Below, one piece after another: positions 1 to 10,800 of a stretch of DNA of 64,000 nucleotides. The stretch is from Blattamonas nauphoetae. Taxonomy: Eukaryota; Preaxostyla; Oxymonadida. Under the pieces are notes generated by a model. The model saw only the letters and a program-made list of their open reading frames with translations. It searched no databases and had not been told where the DNA came from. The translations under genes and the position numbers were made by a program. The stretch covers positions 124,001 through 188,000 of the forward strand of contig JARBJD010000030.1 in NCBI GenBank assembly GCA_033064195.1. Direction: 5' to 3'. The first letter of the stretch is position 1, and every line of letters begins with the position of its first letter.

Positions 1-3000
1 GAACAATGAAGTGTGCGAGATCCACACAGCTGCGGAGAGTCGATTCACTCAATGGAGTCGGAGAGAGGGGAATTGTCTGAGAAAGGATATCTGGTTGAGC
101 TTCAAGACGGCGGTGGAATGCTACCATTCCTTCATGCTGACTCTCAAGCAGTTCAATACTCATTTTCACGGTGATCCGATCAACACAGACTAACAAAATG
201 TGAGCCGTTTGCGGGCCGTGGATGGAGGTGACTTCTGCGAATGGTCCAAAACCGACTCCGATCTCTTCACCTGGATGAGGCCAGTCTGGGAGAGGAAAGC
301 GAGTGGTCTTCGTGTCAGCTAGCTCAGGGAGAGTGGTTTCCTTCTCAGTGATGAAATCTGGCTTGAGGTCGGTGTCGTTGACAGATTCGAGTACCGATCC
401 GATGGTAGAGACGATGACATCATATTCCTGCTCGTTGAATTCTGAACGCCAACGATCACATAAATCTCGGAGAACGATGAAGCAGTGTTTTCGGACATCC
501 TCGAACGGATTTGAGCGGACGAGAAGGTTGAGGAAGGAGAGGAGATACTTTATGGTGCAGCGCTGATGATCATTCATCATGTCTTCGTCTCCAAACAGGG
601 CGATGAGGTTCTGCTCGTTGTAGGTGAGGAATCTCATGGCGTGATCGATCAGAAGTCGGACAGATTCAACAGCTGCAATTCGGAGATACGGAGAGAGAGA
701 GCAAGAAAGGATCCGAAAGAGAGACAGAAGCTGCGGAAGAAGAAGAATAACACGGTGGATATTCCAACGCGTGAGATCGAGTAGTCGGCAGAGAGCTGTG
801 GTTTGTGCAAAATGTTCTGTTGTTCGAGATGGTTCGATTGGGGGGAGCACGATGAGGTGCTTCAGGACCATCGAACGATCCGCTGGCTCTCCTGGCTGGG
901 CAGAGAATGGTGTTGGGAACGAAAGGTGGAGTGTGTTTGTTTCGTCCAGAGATGCAGTGAAGACATTAGCATTTTTGAAGACGACCTGATTGATAGACAT
1001 GAACTGTTCGGATGAGCAAGCGAGTTGGAGAGAGTCTTTAATTCCTTCCGAGAAGACGCTGATTGCTGCATCTTCATCTGCCAGGTCTGGGCGAGAGGTG
1101 TCGACAAACGAGTCAATAAACTGGTCTCTCGCGAGTGTCGGATAGAATTCTTTGATTTGTCCGGGCTTGCTTGCGGAGAGGGGATCTGCGTTGAGAGAAT
1201 CGCTTTCAGAGTGATTGTTCATCGATTCTAACGAAGAGACTCGTTTCAGCACCCCGTTCTCGTAATACATTGCATCCTCTGCAGTTGACTGTCGCTTCTT
1301 TCGGTCTCGGCTTGCGAATGAAAATGTGAAGGCAACTTTCTCCTCGCCCACGTCGTCCAGTTCATTCAGCAGTTGTCCAAACGTATCTGTCGGCGAGTAA
1401 TCCGCCTCTGGTTCGGACATCTCTGGCGATGGTGTCGGCGATGGTGATTGAGGAAGGATGGTTTCAGGGTCTGGTAAACTCTCCTGAGCATTGGTGGGAG
1501 GGTGCACAGTGAGAGGGGAGGGTTCTACCGGCTCGAATGCGAGAGGGCAGTATCGCGCGTTCGACTTCTTGCCAAGGCAGAACGGACAGAGAAGGACGTT
1601 GTGGTGTTCCTGTGAAGTGATTGGCGATGGTTTGGGACCTGACGAAAACGGACTGAAGACAGTTGGGTAGAGAATCGGAGTGATCCGAAAGGAGAACTTC
1701 GACTTCTGAAGATGGATTGGATTTTGGATGTTTCGGATGTATGATCCGTGTGTTTCGGGCGGCAGATTCGAATTCTTCGAAGAGATTCCGGCGTAACTCA
1801 CCATGTGAGTCTCAGTCTGCTCTGTCTCATCTTCTGCTGACGGCCACGCCGATGATGAGCGTGGGAGTGTGGGTTGGAAATGGGTTGAGATGATTCCGAT
1901 CAGCTTTTCTGATGAATCGATCAAGTTGCGGCGAGAGAAGACACACGTATGAGCATCAAAGGACCGAAAGAGAGAAAGGAAGGTAGCACTGTCCTTCGAC
2001 GGGAGTGGCTCGGAGATGATGATTCGGCGAGCGGCGACGATCAGAACAGGATAGATCAAGAACCACGAATCTTTGAGCTGGACTGGATCGAGAAGGGCTG
2101 TTCGAACGAGCGAGAGAGCAAAGAAGAGTTGCTCCGTGGAAAGGACATACGCAGAGACAGCCTGGTTGATGGTTGCGTTGAGAGAGAGTGCATCAGAAGA
2201 AGGGAGCATGCTGTTCAGAAGGACTGGCTGCTGATGAGGCTGAGAGATGGACGATGTCAAGGAAAACGACACTGATGTTAGAGTTTGTGTGATGGAGGAG
2301 ATGAATGAGACAGAAGGTTGTGCTGAGGAAGAGGAAGAAATGGACGAGAATGGAGACTGACCAGGTGTGACCGCCTCACTCGGCCCACTCCCAGTGGATG
2401 GCGACTGGAGACTATCATCGGGAGGATTCAAATCTCCGGATTGGTCCGGAAGAGTTTCAGAGTCGGTGGCTGCTTGTGATGAGACTGTTGGAGTGGATTT
2501 GATTGTTTGAACAGAGTCAAGCACAACCCGCGAGAAGGAACCGATTGCGATGTCCAGAACGTCCTGACATTCGCACGACGCTGCGAGATGGATGAGCTTC
2601 CTGTAGATCAGGGCAGAGTAGAAAGATAGTGTCTTCGGAAACCGGCCTTCATAAAAGTTGGACTTGAGCTGGACTGGCTTTTTGGGGCGAGGATAAGTCG
2701 CTGCAGTTGGGGCAACAACAGGAGAGCTTGCGACAGGCGATGGAGCCTGATTGGTTTGGCTTGGGAGGGTGAGAGCTGCTGTCTGTTTAGCGAATGGGAG
2801 ATCGATTGAGGCTGATGACAGGAGGGCAAGCGATGCCGAGTCAAGCTTGGCCCCGCTGAGAGCACCAATTGTGTCGGAACGTGCGTTGCGTCGGGGAGAG
2901 GGGGGCTTCGGAGGATGGTCCTTCTTTGTCTCCGCCTTCGGTTTGGAAGGGTGGCGAGTGTGAGGTGACTGGAGTGGGCAGCGATAGTCGGAGAGGGTGT

Positions 3001-5566
3001 CTGCGTTGGAGATGATCATGTTTGTAGCGATGTGAAGGATGGCAGAGACGAGGTGGCGGAAGAACGATTGAGGGATGCTGTGGAAGACAAGAACAAACTG
3101 TGCAGTGGAATTTGTGTCTTCCACTCCTTCGGTGTCTGAGTTGATCGACTGGTCATCACTTGGATTCTCGTCTGGCGGAGAGAGTGTGCTGATGGTTGGT
3201 TGTTTGACTTGTTTCAATCGAGAATTCACGTAGAATGGAATGGCCTTCCAGATCACGGCGAGTTCATGAGAGGACATGTCAGAGTAGTCGAGTGTGGTGG
3301 ACGACACGTGGCCAGAAGTGATCGAGCCCGGATCGTGACGCCCAAGACGCGAGGAGTCCTGGCGGTTGCGAAGGATGCAGAGGGAATGCAGGAGCTGAGA
3401 AGGCAATGAAACATCCACTGCCACAAGGAGGTCGTTTTGACTCAAATCACTCGACTCCCCAAAAGGAAAAATGAACGGAAATGCCGATGGAATCTGGAGG
3501 AGGACGGGATTGGTGGTCTTCAGAGGTGTGGATGTGGCTGGTTCTCCTGAAGAACTTGGAGAAACACTCGACTGGGGCGATTTGGGGCGGTTAAGGCGGT
3601 ATTGGATGTACAGAGTGCGGTTGGCGGGAGGGCTTGTGGGTTTGGCAACTTCCGCAGAACGGACGATTTGCGAGGAGACAAGTTTAAGGCAGGACGAAGA
3701 ACGGAGGACGTCTGTGTTATGAAGTGTGAGAAGACTGCTGTAAGCATTCACAAGTTCGACGAAAACGCATGGAACAGGTGTGGACGATTGTGGTTTGGAG
3801 GATTCGAGAGTATTGTCTTCTTTCCGAGTAATTCGAGGTAATAAACCTGGTGCAGTTATAGAAAAAACGAAGGCAAGAAGATCAGGATCAGAAAAGAGGG
3901 AGTTTATGAAGGATGCAGCGGTCGACTTGGAGAGGATGTCTGGTGAAGAGGGAAGGAGGGATATCGTATGAAGAAGCAAGATAGATTCAGGAATAAGGAA
4001 AGGGCCAAGAATTAGGAGAAGATTGAAGGACGAGACGAGGATATGGACAAGGGATGCCTTTTTCTCGTCGACCGTGTCAGTTGGAGGTTTCTGTGTTGTT
4101 TGTGACGTAAAGATCAAAGAAAAGCGTGATGAACGTGAAACTTTTCCTGCGTCGTTTGATGTGATTCCTTGCATCATGCATAATTCGAAGAGTGAATCTG
4201 TTCTCTGTTGTTTTGTCGACGACAACGAGAAAGTCGACGGTAAGCGAGGGACGTGTGAAAAACCCTGAGAGATAAGAGGGAGTGGAGTAGACGGTGATTG
4301 GACAGAGAAGGTATCAACACGGGTGAGAGTGCCTTTCGAGATGGACTGGTGCTGTGTGGAAGGCTGTGTCTTTGAATCCAGAATTGGAGTGGGAAGTCCA
4401 GGAGAAAATGAGGGTGGAACTTGATCTGTGAGAGGTGAAATGTAGAGCTCTCGCGTGAGGCTAGATTGACGTGATTCTGGAGAATTTGTGATTCGATGGT
4501 CGATTGCAGCTTTAACAGCAGAGAGTGCAAGTTGTGAAGGGGCTAAAGTCTTGTTAATGAGTGACGTGGTGTTTTGTTGAGGGTTATCAACAGATTGGAA
4601 AGAAACAAACGGAAAGAGAGGATGGTAAATTGTGATGTCTGTAAACAGTGGTGGAATGAGCAAAGATGTCGTAGTTTTCTGCATTGTGGTATATAATAGC
4701 TCGGAGTGTTGTCTGGTATTCAAAACAGACATGATGAGGTTTTCTGATGCTCCAAAACATGATGCGAGAATTGGTACGAGTCGTTGCTGAATTGTTTCGA
4801 GGAAAAGTGGGAAATCTGGACATCGAGTCATTGCAATGAGGAATTTTATATCCAGAAAACTGGCAATCAGTGACCATGCATTCGACCAGAGGAGGCCATG
4901 AGATTGGTTCATGAAATGCTCAACCAACAGTTGGAACATTGATAACGCGAGAGAAGAAATTGAAAAATCAGAGACTGACGTTGGAGATTTCGCATCGGAG
5001 TTGAGATTGACTGTTAATCCGTAGATAGCCAAAAAACTGTGTCTGATTGTTGAGATTGCCGTTCCCGGGAGCGCTTTTGAATTATCTCGCAAAAAATTGC
5101 ACTTAGACTGAAGAAATGACAGTGAAAGGTTGAATCCAAGGAGGAGTCCTCTTCCAGAATCTTCATTTGCGACAATTGCGGTGACTAATTGTGTCAGCCT
5201 GAGAGCTGCCTGTTCTGTGGTACATATCTTTTCATGTTCTTTGAGAAATATGAATAATTTATCATAGAGCGTAGGGTTGAAACATGAGTTTGATATCAGT
5301 TTGTTAATGGCATCAAATTGAGCTTTTATGATATCTGCATTCTTTGCCTCGAATGAGACAAGTGGAAGATAAATGTCAGTATTATGTGACAGTTCATGGA
5401 TCAGTGCATGTGGATATAACTGCATACATCGCTCATTGATGTATGTTAAGGCGTGGGAAGCTAGTGGTTTGAGTTCAGACTTTTTTCCCTTCTTTTCGAG
5501 GATCTCGAGACATTGAACAAGCGATTCAAGAAGTGATTTGCATGTCAATGCTTTTCGATCGCTCAT
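1..5566 (-). CDS. MON2: MON2-like large HEAT-repeat trafficking protein, 3' end beyond the window
   Basis: One uninterrupted reading frame of 1,855 codons runs from an ATG at 5566 off the left edge. An in-frame stop lies upstream of the ATG, so the start is firm. The first 330 residues resemble the DCB/HUS region of MON2 and BIG-type proteins: a helical start, a stretch ending SLSFLQSKCNFLRDN, and then DFPLFLETIQQRLVPILAS, which aligns with the MON2 segment that precedes its 'VCPLVIKLF' region. Serine/proline-rich linkers fill roughly residues 370-1,250. Near residue 1,610, LSPYLRIAAVESVRLLID resembles the later 'RPEVR' HEAT repeats of MON2. MON2 is known as a Golgi/endosome scaffold related to Sec7 ARF-GEFs but lacking the Sec7 domain; no Sec7 domain is visible here. 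The body is far longer than usual because of the linkers. The assignment rests on remembered family patterns; another DCB/HUS or HEAT protein is possible. The gene is divergent from CFAP96. Confidence 0.5.
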   Translation of the reverse strand, partial: MSDRKALTCKSLLESLVQCLEILEKKGKKSELKPLASHALTYINERCMQLYPHALIHELSHNTDIYLPLVSFEAKNADIIKAQFDAINKLISNSCFNPTLYDKLFIFLKEHEKICTTEQAALRLTQLVTAIVANEDSGRGLLLGFNLSLSFLQSKCNFLRDNSKALPGTAISTIRHSFLAIYGLTVNLNSDAKSPTSVSDFSISSLALSMFQLLVEHFMNQSHGLLWSNAWSLIASFLDIKFLIAMTRCPDFPLFLETIQQRLVPILASCFGASENLIMSVLNTRQHSELLYTTMQKTTTSLLIPPLFTDITIYHPLFPFVSFQSVDNPQQNTTSLINKTLAPSQLALSAVKAAIDHRITNSPESRQSSLTRELYISPLTDQVPPSFSPGLPTPILDSKTQPSTQHQSISKGTLTRVDTFSVQSPSTPLPLISQGFSHVPRLPSTFSLSSTKQQRTDSLFELCMMQGITSNDAGKVSRSSRFSLIFTSQTTQKPPTDTVDEKKASLVHILVSSFNLLLILGPFLIPESILLLHTISLLPSSPDILSKSTAASFINSLFSDPDLLAFVFSITAPGLLPRITRKEDNTLESSKPQSSTPVPCVFVELVNAYSSLLTLHNTDVLRSSSCLKLVSSQIVRSAEVAKPTSPPANRTLYIQYRLNRPKSPQSSVSPSSSGEPATSTPLKTTNPVLLQIPSAFPFIFPFGESSDLSQNDLLVAVDVSLPSQLLHSLCILRNRQDSSRLGRHDPGSITSGHVSSTTLDYSDMSSHELAVIWKAIPFYVNSRLKQVKQPTISTLSPPDENPSDDQSINSDTEGVEDTNSTAQFVLVFHSIPQSFFRHLVSAILHIATNMIISNADTLSDYRCPLQSPHTRHPSKPKAETKKDHPPKPPSPRRNARSDTIGALSGAKLDSASLALLSSASIDLPFAKQTAALTLPSQTNQAPSPVASSPVVAPTAATYPRPKKPVQLKSNFYEGRFPKTLSFYSALIYRKLIHLAASCECQDVLDIAIGSFSRVVLDSVQTIKSTPTVSSQAATDSETLPDQSGDLNPPDDSLQSPSTGSGPSEAVTPGQSPFSSISSSSSAQPSVSFISSITQTLTSVSFSLTSSISQPHQQPVLLNSMLPSSDALSLNATINQAVSAYVLSTEQLFFALSLVRTALLDPVQLKDSWFLIYPVLIVAARRIIISEPLPSKDSATFLSLFRSFDAHTCVFSRRNLIDSSEKLIGIISTHFQPTLPRSSSAWPSAEDETEQTETHMVSYAGISSKNSNLPPETHGSYIRNIQNPIHLQKSKFSFRITPILYPTVFSPFSSGPKPSPITSQEHHNVLLCPFCLGKKSNARYCPLAFEPVEPSPLTVHPPTNAQESLPDPETILPQSPSPTPSPEMSEPEADYSPTDTFGQLLNELDDVGEEKVAFTFSFASRDRKKRQSTAEDAMYYENGVLKRVSSLESMNNHSESDSLNADPLSASKPGQIKEFYPTLARDQFIDSFVDTSRPDLADEDAAISVFSEGIKDSLQLACSSEQFMSINQVVFKNANVFTASLDETNTLHLSFPTPFSAQPGEPADRSMVLKHLIVLPPIEPSRTTEHFAQTTALCRLLDLTRWNIHRVILLLPQLLSLFRILSCSLSPYLRIAAVESVRLLIDHAMRFLTYNEQNLIALFGDEDMMNDHQRCTIKYLLSFLNLLVRSNPFEDVRKHCFIVLRDLCDRWRSEFNEQEYDVIVSTIGSVLESVNDTDLKPDFITEKETTLPELADTKTTRFPLPDWPHPGEEIGVGFGPFAEVTSIHGPQTAHILLVCVDRITVKMSIELLESQHEGMVAFHRRLEAQPDILSQTIPLSPTPLSESTLRSCVDLAHFIV

Positions 5567-6161
5567 ACCAGAACGAAAAGCGATATTGGACTCTGACCTT
5601 TGATCCGAGAATAAAGAATTAAGGTTATTGATGTGACATCTGATAGAATATCATTGAAACACTCGTGAAAACGGATAAAAAAGTGTGATTGGCTCATTGA
5701 TGACAAAGTGCTATGAATAGTTCCAAATAAAGTGTCTTTCGATCAATCAGTGGGTTGATCATCACTTTTGAGACAATCCTGAACAGAGTGATTCCTCTAC
5801 GTTCTCAGTGGGGGAAAAAGTGATCAACATTATTTTCAATGATCGTGATATTGTAACCTCTCTGCTTCTTCATGAAATTGATTCAGCGACTCATACAAGC
5901 ACTGGATAGATTGATGTCATGAAAATTCTCTGGAAAGGATGGACCTAAACGCAAAATGTGGGAAAGTTGTTTACAACGCACAATCTCGACTACATATCGA
6001 GAAATCAAAAGAGGAATCAGAGTGGGTGAGATTTGATCTTGTGTGGTCCTTTGAACACATGATTTGGCTTCCACGATTGTTTTTCGGGCAGAATTACCAA
6101 TTTGAGAGACTAATTTCTCTTCTTCAATGAGAGAACAATTTATTGTGGGCGGAGTTAGTTT
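5567..6161. other. Intergenic gap between the MON2-like gene and CFAP96
   Basis: A stretch of 595 bp separates the divergent start codons of the MON2-like gene and CFAP96. It should contain both promoters. Short reading frames on both strands here have no family resemblance. I see no RNA gene, repeat or obvious core promoter element. Confidence 0.5.
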
Positions 6162-7546
6162 ATGTCACGTTCACCGTCAAACACTCAGTCTCTCAACCGA
6201 ACGTCAAAAAGCTTAGGTGCTGAAGATCTATCGTTTTCACCATATCTGAATGTGGGGGTAAGCACTTTTCGAAACCTCAACTTCATCCCGTTTATTTCTC
6301 TTCTAGGAACCATACGTTGACAATCCTGAGAGGGCATTGTTGGATGATCGATTTAAAGGGAAACAGTTCGAAATGAGATCCCAGAAGAAAGGAATGACTG
6401 ATGATACGCTCATCTCGCCAATGCTCCCCCTCGCCGTTGTTTGTCTCTTTCTTGTCCTGATCAATTCATCAAAATCATCACTTTCTATTTTCTATCCTTT
6501 TCTTATTTGTTCAAGGGCGAACCCTACAATCCTGAAGGAAAACCAACCAAGAAAGAAAAGAAAGGAAAACCTATCTCGGAAAAGCCATTTATTTCGAATA
6601 GCTCTCCAATGAGGGGGTATGTTCTGTAATTTCTACGCTTTTACAATTATTTCTTGATATCACTCGTTCTTAACTCTCAAATCCCATCTGTCATCATCAT
6701 CTTCTTCTCTATTCCAGCGCACTCGCTTCATTCTCTCGTCCAGAATATGTTCCAGAACCACAATCAGTCAAACCACGCTCCCAATCCCCAAACACGACTA
6801 CGAAGCGTGGATTCTTCACATCTCCACCAAAAAAGGGTGGATCTGGATATGCACACACTCTCATCGGTGGTGATGAGGTATGTCGGGTCATATCTTCTCT
6901 CCCTTTCATCTTTTTATTTGAATTTATTCTTTTTCACATCTATATTCTTTTCACAAATCAGAACTTCTCCATTTCCTATCAACTATACTCCTTTTTGAAC
7001 AATAATTCCCTCTCGTTCCACTTTTTCTCTGCCCTTAGTATGAATATATGCCTGATCCATACGGTGGCGATAGAAAGAAAGTTGAAAAAATGAAACCAAA
7101 AACCCCTGCCATTCCATTCCGAAACGTATCAGTTGCCCGCCCACCATATGACATCACATTTTTCCAACCTTACAACACTCAGCCAGCCGCAAGCAGGGCT
7201 GAGCGACGGAAGCGAATGAAGAAACAAAATCAAAACGAATTCAAACCACGAGAGCCATTCAAACCGAGTTCAGGAAGAAAATCAGGAGTGTTTGGTACAA
7301 TTAATCCGTTTCCCGAATATATTCCTGGCGATAACATTCCTCGTCGCCGGCCAAAGACTGTGGCTTCAACGCAAGCCATCTTCAAACCATCTGGGACAGC
7401 ACATTTCTTTAGGGGCGAAAAAACTGGGTATGCACAATCTTCATTGTTTTTCTTTCTTATTCTTTGTTCTGAGATTATTTCAGCCTTTTATCAATCGCAA
7501 CCACTTTCTTCTCATTTTCTTTGTATCTCCGATTGACAGATACTAG
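6162..7546 (+). CDS. CFAP96: Cilia- and flagella-associated protein 96 (C4orf47 family)
   Basis: Six exons give 293 residues: 6162-6257, 6307-6435, 6516-6616, 6718-6877, 7039-7427 and 7540-7546. The frames join only if these GT-AG introns (49, 80, 101, 161 and 112 nt) are removed. The product follows the C4orf47/UPF0602 plan in order: a start segment with DDRFKGKQFEMRSQKKGM, then GEPYNPEG, then FTSPPKKGGSGYAHTLIGG (the family's 'NPGKKGTGYGYANITIG' box), then PFKPSSGRKSGVFGTINPFP (its 'PFKPSSPGKKxGxxxGTFxPxP' box) and FKPSGTAHF near the end. Known members are ciliary or centrosomal proteins, so the gene implies a flagellum. The last exon is uncertain: the acceptor at 7539 gives a tidy ending GY-stop, while the acceptor near 7492 would add about 35 unrelated residues. 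The family identity is stronger than the exact ends. Confidence 0.78.
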
Positions 7547-7636
7547 ATTATGTCGTCACGTTTTGATATTATCTGTCCTTGTGTTTTAATTTGTTTCTTG
7601 ATTGAGTCTACATTGTTTCATCTCCCTAAATAATGA

Positions 7637-7849
7637 TATACTGCCCGACACGACGACCTGATCCGGCTGTAATTTTTGTTTTTTGACATAACAAGAGAGA
7701 GTTGAGAGTTCCTTTTTCACTATCATCAACTACCTTGAGTTCTCCATCTCTGTGATTTTTTTGGAAAACCAACAGTGAAAAATAAGAGAGAATGACATGA
7801 AATGCTACTGTAGGGGGACATACTCCGAACGACATGACACGTGATTCAC
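7637..7849 (+). repeat. Left 213-bp inverted-repeat arm
   Basis: This is the left arm of the inverted pair. The outer motif is at 7637-7672 and the inner motif at 7830-7849. The two motifs resemble each other in the same orientation: cgacacgacgacctgatcc against cgacatgacacgtgattc. Confidence 0.65.
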
Positions 7850-8553
7850 ATCCGATATCACTCCTGCATGGATCCAAGATTGTGAATGTCAAGAGAATGA
7901 TAGAAGCAGATGAAATGAAGAAAAGGAGAAGGAAGATTAGAGTCAACTCGCTCGCTCCATAACTGTGTCAATGTAGTATCCAAGGACACCGATGCGGTGA
8001 ACACAGACGATCAACAGTTAGTTGTGAAATGAAAAGGCCAGCCACAGCACGAAACCATCAAGACATTGCATTCTGTTCGAATTGGATTCAAAAACGTGTC
8101 ATACTGTTCAGCTGTTCATCGAAATGGAGCCATCAAAATCAAAAAATCACACTGTTTCTTCCAGCGATTCGTCAAAGTGTATCGAATTGGTCTTCACAAA
8201 GCGCACAGAGTTCCTCACATTCTTCTCCATCATTTTTTAAATCGCCACGCCTTTGAAAATGAGACTCTTTCGAAATGTTTCTTTCATGAGCTTTGTCAGT
8301 TTGGTGTTGTGAAGAATCTGTGTGAGAATTGACTAGATAAATTCAACATCATCGGATAAACACGCAACTTCGGGAAAACCCGCAACTCAGCTTTCAAACA
8401 ACCGAAGTCACCTCAAGTGTTCACCTCTTCGGTATCCACTGTGGACATCTATTGAATCCAAAATCCACATGATTTCTTCTAAATTATGTTTTCTTCATTT
8501 CGATCATTCTCATTGTGGGACGATTTTAAAAAAGAAAGTGTATCAACCAGGTT

Positions 8554-10497
8554 GGGACGTTACTCCACGGGTCAAGTTGCCTCCAAACATTCCTTCCTCT
8601 CATCACTGAGTACCTCACCTCCCGTCTATCCTCGACCCTTTCTCGTCATGCAGTTGAATTCCGTCAAGCATGCACGCAGGAAATCGCGGAAAGAGAATGG
8701 GAATTGAAGATTCGACACCATGGACTCGCAATTAGAACGGGTATTCGGATTTTTATTTCGCAACTCGTTGTCTTTCGTTGTTGTCTTTCAATCTTTTTCA
8801 CGATCTGTTTTTGTCGCAGATCATCTTCTCTCCTATCCCCTCCCAGCCATCAGCTTCCATTCCCATCCACTCCCTTCCACCCCCTCTCCATCCACCTCAC
8901 AACCTACACTAACTGATGATAAATTAGATTTCGACATCTCAACCTCTTGACGTTTCGATGAGGAAACGAGACGGTATGCTCGAATTTTCATCCCCTGTCG
9001 ATCCAATTTCTTCTACTCTGAAGTATTGTATCTTTTCTATCACCTGGTTTATCGTCATTTCTTCAGACAAACGCCACACTTTCGAAGCCCTGGTGACTGA
9101 CATACTCTCTGGATCTCAGTGACTGTCTTCCGCTTTCCCATCGCCATCCCGTTTCACATCCTCCTCTCCTCTTTGGAAACAAGTCAAATGCTGATGGAAA
9201 GCTCAGAATCGACACCGATCATTTGATCACGACCAAACACACTCATTCGAGATCTTCTTCCCCGATCTCGTCGAGGACGATTCGTCGGCGAGGAATTGCG
9301 GTGTTTTATTAGTCCCCCACGAAAGTGCCGCCATTCTGCAGTCAATCACCCACTCACGAGTTGTTTCGAAATGCATCACCGCTGAAGCAGCTGAGGCAAG
9401 AAGAAATCGACCAGATGCTCTCAAATATGTCTTCACGAACCAACATCTCCGTTATTCCGCCTCAATCGCCAACGAAGACGCCTCAGACACAATCACACCT
9501 CATATCGAAAGGCTCGCCTCCAATGCGCAGTCCATCGTAACTGTCGGACTCTCCTCACCTCTTTCCTGCACAAGCATCACCACGATTCGCATGTATTCCG
9601 AGGTTTCCCGCGCCTCCATTCGTCGTCGACATGGATAGTCACCTCTTCGACCAGGCTCCCAAGGGCGCCACCGATTCTTCGTCTGAGCATCCACAGGTTT
9701 GATCTTTTCATTTTCGTTTCATGATACTGCTCTCTTTCCTCATCTTTTATCGTTTTTGTGATTGATCTCTCTTCTTCAGGCCACGAACTGGGAAACGCAG
9801 TATAAAACGGACCACAAGCCACTCCGTCTCTTCTCGCCTCCGAAATGAAAGAAAAGGTGGATAGAAGAGAAAAGAAGTTCGACAAGTGGAAGGCACAGAC
9901 GGCCGAACAGATCGACAACATGTTCACGCATCAGCTGATCGCAATTGCAGAGGAAGAACACGCCATCACAAAAGTGTGATATTCTCTCTCCTGACTCTGT
10001 TTTAGCTTCTCTACTCTGGGTTGGAGAATGCAGACGAAGAGGATCCTGAAAAGGTACGCCAGAACTCGGACTCGAACAGTCGATGCACTTCCGTGCTTTA
10101 ATGTTGTTTTTCTATCTTTATTTCGCCTCTTAAACCATTTTCTGTATCATTGATGTTTTATTCTCGCCCACATGACAATCCAGATCCCCTCCACAAATAT
10201 TCTCTCAAAGAAACGAAACTAGCCCATCAGAACGTGACAGGTTTCGAGCGAAAAAAGCACAAAATGGAAATTCGCTTCGGAAAGACGCAGAATGCGACCC
10301 AAACCAACCTTGTCGAATTCGCTCGTCAGCGAAAAGAATACCAGAAACGTGGACCGAAGATCGAGTCGATAGAGAAGAGGAGGAAAGTGGAGATGAGGAA
10401 GTTGCATGCGAGAGAATGGACAGGTATTCAGGAAGCTGTGGAGGAGGCCGGAAGAAACACAAACCGCAAAAGAAAGCGGAAGAGAAGGAGAGACTGA
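8554..10497 (+). CDS. Unrecognised multi-exon gene, Ser/Pro-rich with a basic coiled-coil C terminus; model incomplete
   Basis: I do not recognise this protein. Several coding blocks follow one another with frame changes. Block 8554-8740 includes ITEYLTSRLSSTLSRHAVEF and ends at a GT donor. Blocks at about 9121-9230 and 9343-9537 are Ser/Pro-rich and include SPLKQLRQEEIDQML. Block 9609-9696 begins MDSHLFDQAPKGATDSSSE. The C-terminal part is the best supported, with three exons joining in phase 0 at 9854-9973, 10006-10053 and 10231-10497 through introns of 32 and 177 nt. It reads KVDRREKKFDKWKAQ, LLYSGLENADEEDPEK and NVTGFERKKHKMEIRFGK, ending in a Lys/Arg-rich tail likely to form a coiled coil. 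In-frame stops between the blocks fall where short GT-AG introns could remove them, but the 5' exons and true start are unresolved. A decaying gene is the alternative. It lies wholly inside the inverted-repeat pair at 7637-11720. Confidence 0.35.
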
Positions 10498-10632
10498 GGA
10501 AAGAAGAGGAGGAACGAGTGAAAAGGGAGAAAGACGAGAGAAGCCGGTGAGAAGGGCAAGTTGACTCAGATACTTCCAGCCATCCTGTCTGAAACATCAC
10601 ACACATATCCAACACGGCTGAACAGACACTGA

Positions 10633-10800
10633 GCGAGAAGACGAGGAAGGCGTGAGACGAGCGAGAAGACGAGGAAGGCGTGGGACGAGCGAGAAGACGA
10701 GGAAGGCGTGGGACGAGCGAGAAGACGAGGAAGGCGTGGGACGAGCGAGAAGACGAGGAAGGCGTGGGACGAGCGAGAAGACGAGGAAGGCGTGGGATGA
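10633..10800. repeat. Six tandem copies of a 28-bp unit
   Basis: A 28-bp unit starting gcgagaagacgaggaaggcg is repeated six times with almost no change; only the first and last copies show single differences. The period is not a multiple of three, so the array is not protein-coding. The long open frames through it on both strands are by-products of the repeat. Confidence 0.9.

Noticed and set aside
7626-7946. 106-codon minus-strand frame over the left inverted-repeat arm
   Set aside because: It is composed of repeat sequence, has no family resemblance and is not kept open in the right arm.
8900-9540. Reassigned stop codons (TAA/TAG as Gln), suggested by in-frame stops in the unknown gene
   Set aside because: RPL21, SmD2, TSEN34 and the aminotransferase end correctly at TAA, and SRP54 and PI3K at TAG, so the code is standard.
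10030-10080. tRNA B-box-like sequence on the minus strand near 10050-10070
   Set aside because: The flanking bases cannot form a T stem and no A box or acceptor stem is present; it lies in a probable intron.
10633-10800. Short regular repeats that might be taken for a CRISPR array
   Set aside because: The units are contiguous without unique spacers, and the genome is eukaryotic.
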